Source of the DNA: Christensenella sp. UBA767
Lineage (GTDB): Bacteria; Bacillota; Clostridia; Christensenellales; CAG-917
Length of the DNA: 16,922 nucleotides
Assembly (NCBI GenBank): GCA_002297185.1
Contig: DBJV01000086.1
Coordinates: 1-16,922, forward strand
Reading direction: 5' to 3'
In this document: positions 7,170 through 14,749 of the stretch, piece after piece
Layout: each line of letters starts with the position of its first letter
Numbering within the stretch: position 1 is the stretch's first letter
Notes under the pieces: generated by a model
The model's input: the letters and a program-made list of their open reading frames with translations, nothing else
Database searches by the model: none
Told to the model about the DNA's origin: nothing
Position numbers and translations under genes: made by a program

Positions 7170-8447
7170 TCATTCAAAGAACTCTTTTATCTTGCTCACC
7201 AAATCTGCTCCGCTGTGTGCGGTGACGATAAGAGGAGCTTTCAGCCTCCCGGAGAGTTCTTCAACTCTTACGTTGTCGAGGAAAGTATCCGTAAATTCAC
7301 GCAGCATATTGTCGGGTATCACGTATGCGTCGGGGACGGGATTGTCTTTGAGTTGCTCCGTAATATCCCCTGCCGTCACAAGACCTGCAACCGTTACGGA
7401 AGTGCCGAAGAAGTTGTTTATTATCGCATGCACCTTGCACTCTATCCCTAGTTTTTCCTCAATTCTTTTTGCGTACTTTTCAAGGTAAGGCGCAAAGGAT
7501 ACGCCCGTTATAAACTCAACTCTCTTGCCGAGTTTACAATCCTCAACCTCGCTCATATTGTACTCGAAGTTATCGTTAAAGTCCGCAAGCAATCCTACGC
7601 CGTTTTCGATTTGGTCAAACGAGCCGTAATACATGCTTGACGGCGTTGGCAGTTTTGCCTTGACGTAATATTCGTCGCTGCACCAGCAAAATCCTCCGTA
7701 TTCCTTGTGCAGTCTTTCCACAAGTTCAATAGTATCTCTTGCGTTCTGCTCGTCCACGCTTTTGAGGTTGGGCAAGTTATCTCTATGCCCCGTCATACCA
7801 ACGGGTACGACCGCAACGGTTTCCACACCTTCTACCTCGTGCAAGCCTCTTATGCTGTCCTCAAGCACCTTTCCGTCGTTGACGTCGGGTACGACGACGA
7901 GCTGCGTGTGCATCTTGATTCCTGCCGCACCCAAACGGCGCATTTGGTCTCTAAGTTTGCGAGTGTTGGGGTTTTTGAGTATAAACGTTCGGATATCGTC
8001 GTCCCACGCATGCACGGATATATAAAGCGGACTTAGTTTCAAGCGTATAACCCTCTCTATATCCGCCTCGCTCACGTTGGTCATGGTAACGTAAGAGCCG
8101 CACATAAAACTGTATCTATAGTCGTCGTCTTTCACGTAAAGCGTGGAGCGCATACCCTTGGGGAGTTGATCCACAAAGCAGAAAATGCACTTGTTTTTGC
8201 ACACCACGGGTTTCATTTCAATATCGAATTCAAGCCCAAGCGACTGTCCGTCTTTTTTATGCACCTTTATCGTATGCGGTTTTCCGTCACGCAAAATATC
8301 CACCGAGAATTTTCTCTCGTTGTCGTAGTACAGGTAATCCAGTTCGTCAATCATCTCGTATCCGCCAATGCGCAACACTTCGTCGCCGACCTTAAATCCC
8401 TGTCTTTTTGCAAAGTCCGAAACCGCTTTAATCTTTATCTTTGGCAT
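7170..8447 (-). CDS. PDZ / radical SAM / DUF512 protein
   Basis: A member of the conserved family that joins a short N-terminal PDZ-like domain (about residues 1-70, including GFKVGDEVLRIGG) to a radical-SAM-type iron-sulfur site and a C-terminal DUF512 domain. The cluster ligands are Cys83, Cys87 and Cys90 in CKNKCIFCF, a CX3CX2C pattern, followed by FVDQLPKGMRSTLYVKDDD. The family's substrate is not known to me. I prefer the ATG at 8447 because AGGG sits about 5 bases upstream; an in-frame GTG at 8459 overlaps the upstream stop codon and this ribosome binding site. With that choice the gene starts 8 bases after the stop of the glycosyltransferase-like gene, so the two are almost certainly co-transcribed. 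der follows on the same strand. Confidence 0.9.
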   Translation of the reverse strand: MPKIKIKAVSDFAKRQGFKVGDEVLRIGGYEMIDELDYLYYDNERKFSVDILRDGKPHTIKVHKKDGQSLGLEFDIEMKPVVCKNKCIFCFVDQLPKGMRSTLYVKDDDYRYSFMCGSYVTMTNVSEADIERVIRLKLSPLYISVHAWDDDIRTFILKNPNTRKLRDQMRRLGAAGIKMHTQLVVVPDVNDGKVLEDSIRGLHEVEGVETVAVVPVGMTGHRDNLPNLKSVDEQNARDTIELVERLHKEYGGFCWCSDEYYVKAKLPTPSSMYYGSFDQIENGVGLLADFNDNFEYNMSEVEDCKLGKRVEFITGVSFAPYLEKYAKRIEEKLGIECKVHAIINNFFGTSVTVAGLVTAGDITEQLKDNPVPDAYVIPDNMLREFTDTFLDNVRVEELSGRLKAPLIVTAHSGADLVSKIKEFFE

Positions 8448-8455
8448 ATTATCCC

Positions 8456-9544
8456 TCACACCGCTATGTATGCGGAAAGGAAGTTGGCTATATTATCGAG
8501 GCTGCTGTACTCCACCCACTTTTTGCCCTCGTCGGAAATCTTAATACCCGTATCCGTCTGCAAAAGTTTGTAGAGCAGCGCAACCATATCGAGATTGTCT
8601 TTTGCTTTGAGGCAAAGCCCGTGACTTACGAGGTAAGATATATCCGCTTGCTCGTGTTCGTTTTTGGACAGCACGATTGACGGAATACCCAGTTTAAAGC
8701 ACTTATACAGCGTCGCCACGTCGTATTGCGTAATCGCCACGTCGCACACCTGCATGCACTCGTCCGTTTGGTCTGCGTTTTGTATAAACACCACCTTCAT
8801 GCTCGGCACTTTTACCGCCATGGACGACAGTGTTTCAAGCGTCTTTACGTCACTGCAATTGACCACGAGATTTGCAATTTCCCCTTGGTCGAGCAGCAGC
8901 GAGAACACGTCCAAAAGTTCCTTTTTGTCCTGCACGTTCACATAGACGGTCTTAACTTTGGGAAGTCCGAGTTCTCTCTTTTTGAGGGTAATTTGGTCTG
9001 GGTGCAAGCACTCTATATCGTAGGGCAATCCCATCACCATAACATCCTTTGATTTTATACCTTTTCGCACCAAATCGGACTTTACGTCTGCATTTTCGAC
9101 TATATAAACGTTTGTTGCGTCGTCATGCACTCTTTTTGACAAGGTGAAAGTCTGCATCATATAGATGATTTGAGTGTCAAATCTCGCCCTACGTTTTGCC
9201 TCTACCGCGCAATGATGCGCGTACGGCGTAACGCACAAAATATACTCGGGATGGAATCGCTTTATAAGGTTGTTTATTCTGTTCACTCTCTTTGAAAGCG
9301 TCTTGAATTTGAACTTGTCCTTAATCACGCCCTTGTCCTTTCTCTCGAGCAAATATTGATATTCCCCACCGCTGTCCATAATTTTATCCAACGCCGAAAG
9401 TTTGGTCGCCGAGCCGTATTTATCGTCGCTCATAACCACCACGTTGTGCGTCCCTATTTTGCGGATAGCCTCTGCGAGTTTCTGCGAAACCCCTTGCGGT
9501 TCATCCCTCGACGTAAGTATGAGAATAATGCGTTTTCTATACAT
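8456..9544 (-). CDS. Divergent GT-B (GT28/MGDG-synthase-like) glycosyltransferase-like protein
   Basis: Best read as a distant relative of the GT28 family of glycolipid synthases (diacylglycerol glucosyltransferase, MGDG synthase, MurG). The middle resembles their core: HPEYILCVTPYAHHCAVEAK (98-117), then QTFTLSKRVHDDATNVYIVE (131-150) and KGIKSKDVMVMGLPYD (161-176), as in the UgtP pattern of a lectured TDFxxH block, a receptor-like strand and a GIP motif. The C-terminal half has CDVAITQYDVATLYKCFKLGIP (267-288), in place of the usual donor-binding GGxTxxE-A-xxxGxP. The N-terminal Gly-rich GGGH loop is also absent: TSRDEPQGVSQKLAEAI stands there. Activity is therefore uncertain. AAGGGGTG precedes the ATG by 5-8 bases. 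No signal peptide or membrane segment is visible. It follows RNase J after 246 bp and is tightly coupled to the radical-SAM gene. Confidence 0.6.
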   Translation of the reverse strand: MYRKRIILILTSRDEPQGVSQKLAEAIRKIGTHNVVVMSDDKYGSATKLSALDKIMDSGGEYQYLLERKDKGVIKDKFKFKTLSKRVNRINNLIKRFHPEYILCVTPYAHHCAVEAKRRARFDTQIIYMMQTFTLSKRVHDDATNVYIVENADVKSDLVRKGIKSKDVMVMGLPYDIECLHPDQITLKKRELGLPKVKTVYVNVQDKKELLDVFSLLLDQGEIANLVVNCSDVKTLETLSSMAVKVPSMKVVFIQNADQTDECMQVCDVAITQYDVATLYKCFKLGIPSIVLSKNEHEQADISYLVSHGLCLKAKDNLDMVALLYKLLQTDTGIKISDEGKKWVEYSSLDNIANFLSAYIAV

Positions 9545-9580
9545 ATTTCACCCCTTCCTCTCGCTTTTACCGACAGGAAT

Positions 9581-9598
9581 AACAACGAAAATTTGTCT
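9581..9598 (-). repeat. Direct repeat A, copy 2
   Basis: The plus-strand text AACAACGAAAATTTGTCT is identical to 9739-9756. The repeat carries an internal near-palindrome, ACAA-N7-TTGT. This copy lies about 37 bp upstream of the glycosyltransferase-like gene start, in its probable leader. With flanking bases, GAATAACAA and TTGTC-TATTC can form a bulged stem here. Confidence 0.7.
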
Positions 9599-9634
9599 AT
9601 TCTTGTATAACCTATGCTTGTTTCTCGGCTCCCC

Positions 9635-9689
9635 TTTTTCAGGTTCTCCGTTCACCCCATTCAGGCTCTATTTTTTCAGATTCTCCGTT
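9635..9689. repeat. Direct repeat B, two copies of an 18-bp unit
   Basis: TTTTTCAGRTTCTCCGTT occurs at 9635-9652 and 9672-9689 with one difference, and a partial copy (TTCAGGCTCT) lies between them at 9660-9669. A related TTCTCCGC occurs again at 9781-9788. The unit period is 37 bp. No open frame with a good ribosome binding site covers the region, so it is treated as an intergenic repeat cluster. Confidence 0.6.
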
Positions 9690-9738
9690 TCGGCAACATA
9701 CTTTCATTTCCGCCGCCAAACTTCCATTACCTTACAGC

Positions 9739-9756
9739 AACAACGAAAATTTGTCT
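9739..9756 (-). repeat. Direct repeat A, copy 1
   Basis: Identical over 18 bp to 9581-9598, 158 bp away. It lies 35 bp past the RNase J stop. On the minus strand it reads AGACAAATTTTCGTTGTT. No terminator hairpin is seen between it and the stop codon. Confidence 0.7.
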
Positions 9757-9790
9757 TTTTTATATTTCGGATTACCAACATTCTCCGCAA

Positions 9791-11434
9791 TCAGTCCTCG
9801 ACGATAACGGGAATGATAATCGGAAATTGTCTGTCCTTATAAAAGAGTTTTCTCACCGCTTTTTTGACGATTCTCGCAATTTCGTTTACGTCCGTCTTGT
9901 CAAAATCCACGGAATTTATAGCGTCTTTCGTCGCGTTTTCAATGGACAATCTCACGTCGTCCGTAAGGTTAAATCCCCTCGCCACAACGTCAACGTCCCC
10001 CGAGATTTTCCCGAGGTCCATATCCACGGCGCACAGCACCAACAGCATACCGTACTCTGCAAGCGAGCGGCGGTCGTTGACAACGGATTTACCGTCTTCA
10101 AGCACCACGCCGTCCACGTAGGTATTCCCCGACGCCACGTTTGAGTGTTGACGGATTCCCTTTTGATTTACGCCGTAGCACTCCCCGATATTGGGAATAA
10201 CGATATTCTTGCTTGCCACGCCCAGCGATTTCGCAATTTCAGCGTGCTTAAACTGATGCCTATACTCGCCATGCACGGGCATAAAGAACTGCGGATGCAC
10301 GAGCGTAAGCATAAGCTTAAGTTCCTCTGCGTACGCATGCCCGGACACGTGAATATCGTTCATACTGTCGTAAATGACGTTCGCACCCTTCCTAAATAAG
10401 TCGTTGATTACGTCATACACGGATTTCTCGTTTCCGGGAATTGGCGAGGAGCTAAGCACAACCACGTCGTCCGTTCCGAGATTGATTTTGTTAAATTCGC
10501 CCTTCGAGAGCTTGTTCAGCGCGCTAAGCGGCTCCCCTTGCGACCCCGTAGCAAGCACGACGGTCTCACTCGGCAGCAACCTACCCACGCTATCGACAAG
10601 CACGCCCTTCGGCACCTGCAACTCGCCGCAAGCAGACGCAACGTCAACGATACCCTTCATACTTCTGCCTGCAAGCACCACTTTTCTATGGTATTTATGC
10701 GCAAGCGTCAGCACCTGTTGCACGCGATAGTTTGACGATGCAAAGCACGCAATAACGATTCGTTTATTTGGATTGGCGACGAAAATCTGCTCGAGATTCT
10801 GTCCCACAACCTTTTCGGACGTAGAACTACCCGCTCTTTCGACGTTGGTCGATTCGCCGAGCATGAGCAACACGCCCTTCGCCCCGATCTCCGCAATGCG
10901 CCCGATATCCGTCTTTTTGCCGTCGATAGGCGTATTATCGATCTTAAAATCGCCCGTCACGAACACGTTTCCGATAGGACAATTGATATTAAGCGCGCAC
11001 GCGCCAGCCATGGAGTGCGCCACCTTGATAAATTCCACGCGGAACTCACCGAGCGACACCGTATCCCCTGCCGCAATAGTCACGAGATTGCACTTTTTCC
11101 CGGCTTTATCGAGCTTTCGTTTAAGCAGCCCGATCGTGAGCGCCGTTCCGTAAATAGGCACGTCTTTAAGGTCGTCGGCATAGTAAGGAATTGCGCCGAT
11201 GTGGTCCTCGTGACCGTGCGTAAGCACGATGCCGCGAAGTCTTGCTATATTTTCTTTGATATAAGTGATGTCAGGGATAATCGCGTCGATGCCGGGGCTG
11301 TCCTCTTTGGGGAAAGACACGCCGCAATCGACGATTATCATGTCGTTACCGTATTCCAAGACGGTCATATTTTTTCCGATTTCTCCCACGCCGCCGAGGA
11401 ATGTAACCTTAACTGTTTTCGTATTTTTTGCCAT
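9791..11434 (-). CDS. rnjA: Ribonuclease J
   Basis: RNase J is the metallo-beta-lactamase/beta-CASP nuclease (5' exonuclease and endonuclease) central to RNA decay and processing in Firmicutes. The 547 residues match the usual length of about 555. The zinc site is HGHEDH (73-78), with His140 (VAHSMAGA), Asp162 (GDFK) and His388 (PVHGE) as further ligands. The beta-CASP insertion spans about 205-370 and includes ATGSQGEP (295-302) and SGHA (364-367). The C-terminal domain fills about 450-547. The block after His140 is SMAGACALNI where most RNase J have a SIPDxLGL-like sequence, so it is slightly unusual. GGAG lies 7-8 bases before the ATG. It is the first gene of the minus-strand run and is divergent from serC. 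The symbol is by family; the J1 or J2 type cannot be assigned. Confidence 0.95.
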   Translation of the reverse strand: MAKNTKTVKVTFLGGVGEIGKNMTVLEYGNDMIIVDCGVSFPKEDSPGIDAIIPDITYIKENIARLRGIVLTHGHEDHIGAIPYYADDLKDVPIYGTALTIGLLKRKLDKAGKKCNLVTIAAGDTVSLGEFRVEFIKVAHSMAGACALNINCPIGNVFVTGDFKIDNTPIDGKKTDIGRIAEIGAKGVLLMLGESTNVERAGSSTSEKVVGQNLEQIFVANPNKRIVIACFASSNYRVQQVLTLAHKYHRKVVLAGRSMKGIVDVASACGELQVPKGVLVDSVGRLLPSETVVLATGSQGEPLSALNKLSKGEFNKINLGTDDVVVLSSSPIPGNEKSVYDVINDLFRKGANVIYDSMNDIHVSGHAYAEELKLMLTLVHPQFFMPVHGEYRHQFKHAEIAKSLGVASKNIVIPNIGECYGVNQKGIRQHSNVASGNTYVDGVVLEDGKSVVNDRRSLAEYGMLLVLCAVDMDLGKISGDVDVVARGFNLTDDVRLSIENATKDAINSVDFDKTDVNEIARIVKKAVRKLFYKDRQFPIIIPVIVED

Positions 11435-11463
11435 TATATTCTCCGTATGCGCCTAAGCGCGTG

Positions 11464-11502
11464 ATAGTGTACATATTTATCTAGTTTAATATATTACACT
11501 AT
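11464..11502. promoter_or_regulatory. Inverted repeat at the RNase J promoter
   Basis: ATAGTGTA (11464-11471) and TACACTAT (11495-11502) are perfect 8-bp inverted arms 23 bp apart. The right arm overlaps the predicted -10 of the RNase J promoter and the left arm would lie in the transcript leader. It could be an operator bound by a looped or tandem dimer, or a leader structure. Confidence 0.4.
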
Positions 11503-11519
11503 TTTCGCATTTTAATCAA
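11491..11519 (-). promoter_or_regulatory. Predicted promoter of the RNase J gene
   Basis: On the minus strand, TTGATT (11514-11519) and TAATAT (11491-11496) are 17 bp apart. Each hexamer matches consensus at four of six positions. The leader would be about 50 nt and includes a small GCGC-CTAA-GCGC hairpin at 11449-11460. Confidence 0.45.
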
Positions 11520-11559
11520 GAGATTATGCAAATACTTGCAAAAGCGGACAAAAAACATC

Positions 11560-11588
11560 TTTACAAACGCCGATTTTGCCTTTACGAT
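11560..11588 (+). promoter_or_regulatory. Predicted promoter of serC-serA
   Basis: TTTACA (11560-11565) and TACGAT (11583-11588) are 17 bp apart. The -35 matches consensus at five of six positions, the -10 at four of six. A nearby TATAAA (11588-11593) is an alternative -10 but sits 22 bp from the -35. A small stem, TTTGC-TAAC-GCAAA (11605-11618), lies just before the ribosome binding site. No T-box or riboswitch is recognisable. Confidence 0.4.
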
Positions 11589-11631
11589 ATAAATATAAAC
11601 AAATTTTGCTAACGCAAATAAAGGAGAAATT

Positions 11632-12708
11632 ATGAGAGTTTACAACTTTTCCGCAGGCCCGTCCATGCTCCCGCTCGAAGTATTGCAAGAGGCAGGCAAA
11701 TCCATCACCGATTTTAACGGCTCGGGCATGAGCGTTATGGAAATGAGCCACCGCTCCAAATGGTACGACGCAATCAACACGGAGTGTCTCGATTTGGTGC
11801 GCGAACTTATGCAAATTCCCGAGAACTATCACGTGATAATGGTGCAAGGCGGCGCGTCAACGCAGTTTGAGGCAATTCCGCTCAACTTGCTCAAAACCGG
11901 AAAAGCGGATTATATCGTAACCGGCAACTTTGCCAAAAAAGCCTACAAAGAGGCTCAAAAATACGGCGATATCAAGCTCGTCGCGTCCAGCGAGGACAAG
12001 AAATTCACCTATATTCCCAAGACCTCGCCCTCCGATTTCAGACAAGACGCAAGTTACGTGCATATCACGGAGAACAACACCATTTTCGGCTCCAAATATC
12101 ACACCCTTCCAGACACGAACGGCGTACCCCTCGTTGCGGACTTGTCCTCTTGCATCATGAGTGAAAAGACGGACGTAAGCAAATACGCCCTCATCTACGC
12201 AGGCGCGCAAAAGAACCTTGCCCCTGCAGGCGTAACCCTCGTCATCGTCAGAGACGATATGTTGGGCGGCGAACTCCCGATTTGCCCCACCATGCTCAAA
12301 TACCGCACGCAAATAGACGCAAACAGCCTCTACAACACACCGCCGTGCTGGTCAATTTACATGATGATGCTCAACCTTCGCCACCTCAAAAAAATGGGCG
12401 GCGTGGATGCAATCGAGCAAATCAACAGAGAAAAAGCAGGCATGCTCTACGACTTTATCGATAATTCCGACTTCTACAACAACTACGTTGAAAAAGACAG
12501 CCGCTCTATCATGAACGTGCCTTTCGTAGCCCCCTCCGACGAACTCAACGCAAAATTCGTCAAAGAGGCGGAGGCAAACGGACTCGTATCCCTCAAGGGT
12601 CACAAACTCGTCGGCGGCATGCGCGCATCCATCTACAACGCAATGCCCGTTGAAGGCGTCAAAGCGCTCATCGAGTTCATGAAGAAATTTGAACTTGAAA
12701 ACAAGTAA
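11632..12708 (+). CDS. serC: Phosphoserine aminotransferase
   Basis: SerC converts 3-phosphohydroxypyruvate and glutamate to phosphoserine, the second step of serine biosynthesis, in the cytoplasm with PLP. The 358 residues match the family. Visible blocks are NFSAGPSMLP (5-14), MEMSHRSKWY (36-45, with the His-Arg pair that helps bind substrate phosphate), QGGASTQFEAIPLNL (72-86), HITENNTIFG (144-153) and YAGAQKNLAPAG (189-200), in which Lys194 is the Schiff-base lysine. The C-terminal GGMRASIYNAMP block carries the carboxylate-binding Arg. SSCIMS (172-177) replaces the common SSDILS. AAGGAG lies 5 bases before the ATG. serA follows after 18 bp, so the pair forms a short serine operon; no serB is seen in the window. 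Confidence 0.96.
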   Translation: MRVYNFSAGPSMLPLEVLQEAGKSITDFNGSGMSVMEMSHRSKWYDAINTECLDLVRELMQIPENYHVIMVQGGASTQFEAIPLNLLKTGKADYIVTGNFAKKAYKEAQKYGDIKLVASSEDKKFTYIPKTSPSDFRQDASYVHITENNTIFGSKYHTLPDTNGVPLVADLSSCIMSEKTDVSKYALIYAGAQKNLAPAGVTLVIVRDDMLGGELPICPTMLKYRTQIDANSLYNTPPCWSIYMMMLNLRHLKKMGGVDAIEQINREKAGMLYDFIDNSDFYNNYVEKDSRSIMNVPFVAPSDELNAKFVKEAEANGLVSLKGHKLVGGMRASIYNAMPVEGVKALIEFMKKFELENK

Positions 12709-12726
12709 GTTAAATTAGGTGACGAT

Positions 12727-13821
12727 ATGAATATTCTCAAACTCAATTCCATATCCAAACTCGCAAACCCCGTGCTTGAAGGCTACGACCTCACCGATTC
12801 TTGCGAAAATCCCGTAGGCATCCTCGTCCGCTCCTTCAAAATGGACGAATACCAAGTCCCCGACACGCTTTTGGCAGTCGCAAGAGCAGGCGCAGGCGTC
12901 AACAACATTCCGCACGCGGACTATGCAAAGAAAGGCATTTGCGTGTTCAACACCCCGGGCGCAAACGCCAATGCGGTCAAGGAACTCGTCATTGCCTACC
13001 TCATCATAGGCGCAAGAAACGTCGTCGAGGCAAGCAATTGGGCAAACACCCTCACGGGCGACGACGTAGCAAAACAAGTGGAAAAAGGCAAGAGCGCGTT
13101 TGCAGGCAACGAGATCATGGGCAAAACACTTTGTGTTTTGGGACTTGGCGCAATAGGCAGAAAAGTCGCAATCTCCGCCCACGCCCTCGGTATGAACGTC
13201 GTAGGTTACGACCCCTATATTTCGGATGCCGCCAAAGAAGAAATCCCCTTTGTGACGATATTTGCAGATATGAAGAGCGCATGGCAAAACGCCGATTTTA
13301 TCACCCTTCATATGCCCATGACTCCCGAAACGAAACACCTCGTCAATTCGGACAGTATCGCCACCATGAAGGACGGCGTAATAATCATAAACGCAGCCCG
13401 TGGCGAACTTTGCGACGTTGCGGCAATCAAGAATGCGCTTGCAAGCAAAAAAGTCCGCAAGTACGTCGTTGATTTCCCCGACGGCGATTGCATAAACAGT
13501 CAAGGCATCGTAGCCGTTCCTCACCTCGGCGCGTCAACGGAAGAGGCGGAAGACAATTGCGCAGTCATGGCGGCAAAAGAACTCAAGGATTATATAGAAA
13601 ACGGCAATATCACCAATTCCGTCAATATGCCCAATGTTTCCTTGCCCAAGAACAAAGCGCATCGCTATACGGTCATTTCCAACGACAACGGCAATCAAGA
13701 GTTTGACGGCGTGAGCGCAGTAAGAAACGGCATCCGCTATACGATAATCGATACCGATTCCGAACTTGATTTGAATACACTAAAAGCCCCAAACACAATC
13801 AAAGCTCGCAAAGTCTATTAA
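12727..13821 (+). CDS. serA: D-3-phosphoglycerate dehydrogenase with reduced C-terminal domain
   Basis: Predicted to oxidise 3-phosphoglycerate with NAD+, the first step of serine biosynthesis. The 364 residues hold the D-2-hydroxyacid dehydrogenase fold: ARAGAGVNNIP (52-62), NTPGANANAVKELV (75-88), the NAD loop GLGAIGRK (139-146), NAARGELCD (222-230) with catalytic Arg225, and VPHLGASTEEAEDNC (264-278) with catalytic His266. KYVVDFPDGD (245-254) follows the clostridial and Bacteroidetes subtype, which lacks the usual DVFxxEP. After NSVNMPNVSLP, relatives have an ACT domain of about 70 residues. Here only about 54 remain: a first strand (HRYTVISND), a short joint, a second strand (IRYTIIDTDSEL) and a last strand (IKARKVY). 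The first ACT helix appears deleted. The upstream GGTGA ribosome binding site is weak, and the gene probably depends on coupling to serC. Confidence 0.92.
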   Translation: MNILKLNSISKLANPVLEGYDLTDSCENPVGILVRSFKMDEYQVPDTLLAVARAGAGVNNIPHADYAKKGICVFNTPGANANAVKELVIAYLIIGARNVVEASNWANTLTGDDVAKQVEKGKSAFAGNEIMGKTLCVLGLGAIGRKVAISAHALGMNVVGYDPYISDAAKEEIPFVTIFADMKSAWQNADFITLHMPMTPETKHLVNSDSIATMKDGVIIINAARGELCDVAAIKNALASKKVRKYVVDFPDGDCINSQGIVAVPHLGASTEEAEDNCAVMAAKELKDYIENGNITNSVNMPNVSLPKNKAHRYTVISNDNGNQEFDGVSAVRNGIRYTIIDTDSELDLNTLKAPNTIKARKVY

Positions 13822-13834
13822 TTTAGATTTCATA

Positions 13835-13881
13835 GGCAACGAAAAACAGGCGCACAATCGCCTGTTTTTTGTTGCCTTTTT
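13835..13881 (+). terminator. Terminator of serC-serA
   Basis: An 18-bp stem with one G:T wobble runs from GGCAACGAAAAACAGGCG (13835-13852) to CGCCTGTTTTTTGTTGCC (13859-13876), with loop CACAAT, followed by TTTTT. It starts 13 bases after the serA stop. Confidence 0.92.
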
Positions 13882-13890
13882 CCTTTTACA

Positions 13891-14038
13891 TATTTCGACA
13901 TTATACACATATCGTGTTTTATATCGACATATTACAACACTTTTCGTGCTTTTACTTAAATTAATTTTGTCAAAATATAGCCGTTTTTGGCAGATTTAAG
14001 CATTTTCGCCCGATTTTACAACACTTATCGTGTATTTA
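13891..14038. repeat. Three related units with an ACAC-N5-GTGY palindromic core
   Basis: Cores ACACATATCGTGT (13905-13917), ACACTTTTCGTGC (13937-13949) and ACACTTATCGTGT (14021-14033) share ACAC-N5-GTGY. Units 1 and 2 both begin TAT-N-TCGACAT and are nearly tandem. Units 2 and 3 share a longer block, starting TTACAACACTT, over 23 bases with three differences. Cores start 32 and 84 bp apart, close to 3 and 8 helical turns. The last unit runs into the stop codon of the minus-strand gene. Between a plus-strand terminator and a gene end there is no obvious promoter for it to control. Confidence 0.6.
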
Positions 14039-14749
14039 CGATTTCTCAATCACTCTTGCAATATGCCGCAAAGTAGAGTTCATAGGAGTTGAAAAAGAGT
14101 TGTTTTCAATCACTATTTCGCACGGCTTTTCTTTTATGATTGCACTCAGTATATTGTACTCTTCCGTATCGAATAGATTGACCACTTCCACAAAGTGCCT
14201 TTCCGTCAGATTTTTGAGGCGGTTACGCTCTATCGATATTTGATTCTTTCCGCCGTCCGTTCCTGCAATGAATGAGGCTATATCGAATATATCCGTATCG
14301 CCGCTGCTGCCTTCTAAAAGTCTCGATGCAACGTCCGCAACCTCGCTCCACGCCTCTTTAAGCGAGCGCAAGCGGAAATTAAAAAGTCCGTCAACGTTGT
14401 AGTCAAGCGAGTTTGACAGCGTTTTTGCGATTATTCCGCTTTCAAAGTCTCTGTCAAAGTTTACGATAGAACTCAGCAGCGCGCATTTTGCGTGATTGAG
14501 TTGTCTAAAGGGCAACCGCTCCAAAAAATAGCGCAATTTGAGAAAGGACAAAAACACCACGTCGAGAATGTCGTATATTTTGCTCTCCACCTCATCCACA
14601 CGCTCGCACGCACTCGCAAGATAAATCCACATTCTGTCCTCCGACTCCTCGATTGCGTAGGACACGTCTTTTGTACATTGAAGTTTGTCAAGTATATATC
14701 CTATTTCCTTATCATACCCTTTGGCGATACTTATCAAGTTTGACCACAT
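14036..14749 (-). CDS. Uncharacterised helical protein, possibly YtxC-like
   Basis: I do not recognise this protein with certainty. The 237 residues look soluble and mostly helical, with no signal peptide, membrane segment or catalytic motif visible. The stretch DYNVDGLFNFRLRSLKEAW (117-135) and the following acidic helix resemble the core of YtxC, a protein of unknown function linked by annotation to sporulation in Bacilli and Clostridia; the remainder fits that family only loosely. I prefer the ATG at 14749, preceded by GAGGTG; an in-frame GTG at 14755 lies within that ribosome binding site. On the minus strand a TATAAT (14780-14785) lies just upstream, but no good -35 partner is seen. A terminator separates it from the anti-sigma gene, so it is probably transcribed on its own or by readthrough from the ECF operon. 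Confidence 0.45.
   Translation of the reverse strand: MWSNLISIAKGYDKEIGYILDKLQCTKDVSYAIEESEDRMWIYLASACERVDEVESKIYDILDVVFLSFLKLRYFLERLPFRQLNHAKCALLSSIVNFDRDFESGIIAKTLSNSLDYNVDGLFNFRLRSLKEAWSEVADVASRLLEGSSGDTDIFDIASFIAGTDGGKNQISIERNRLKNLTERHFVEVVNLFDTEEYNILSAIIKEKPCEIVIENNSFSTPMNSTLRHIARVIEKS

Noticed and set aside
9548..9655. 35-codon minus-strand frame starting GTG and ending just before the glycosyltransferase-like gene
   Set aside because: It runs through the direct repeats and has no convincing ribosome binding site; its open frame is expected by chance at this length.
9614..10144. 176-codon plus-strand frame opposite the RNase J 3' end
   Set aside because: Mostly antisense to RNase J, Phe/Ser/Arg-rich, no start signal.
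12715..13524. 269-codon open frame antisense to serA
   Set aside because: Shadow of serA; no family resemblance and no start signal.
13891..14038. Possible CRISPR array in the repeat region
   Set aside because: The units are divergent, two are almost tandem with no spacer, and no cas gene is in the window.
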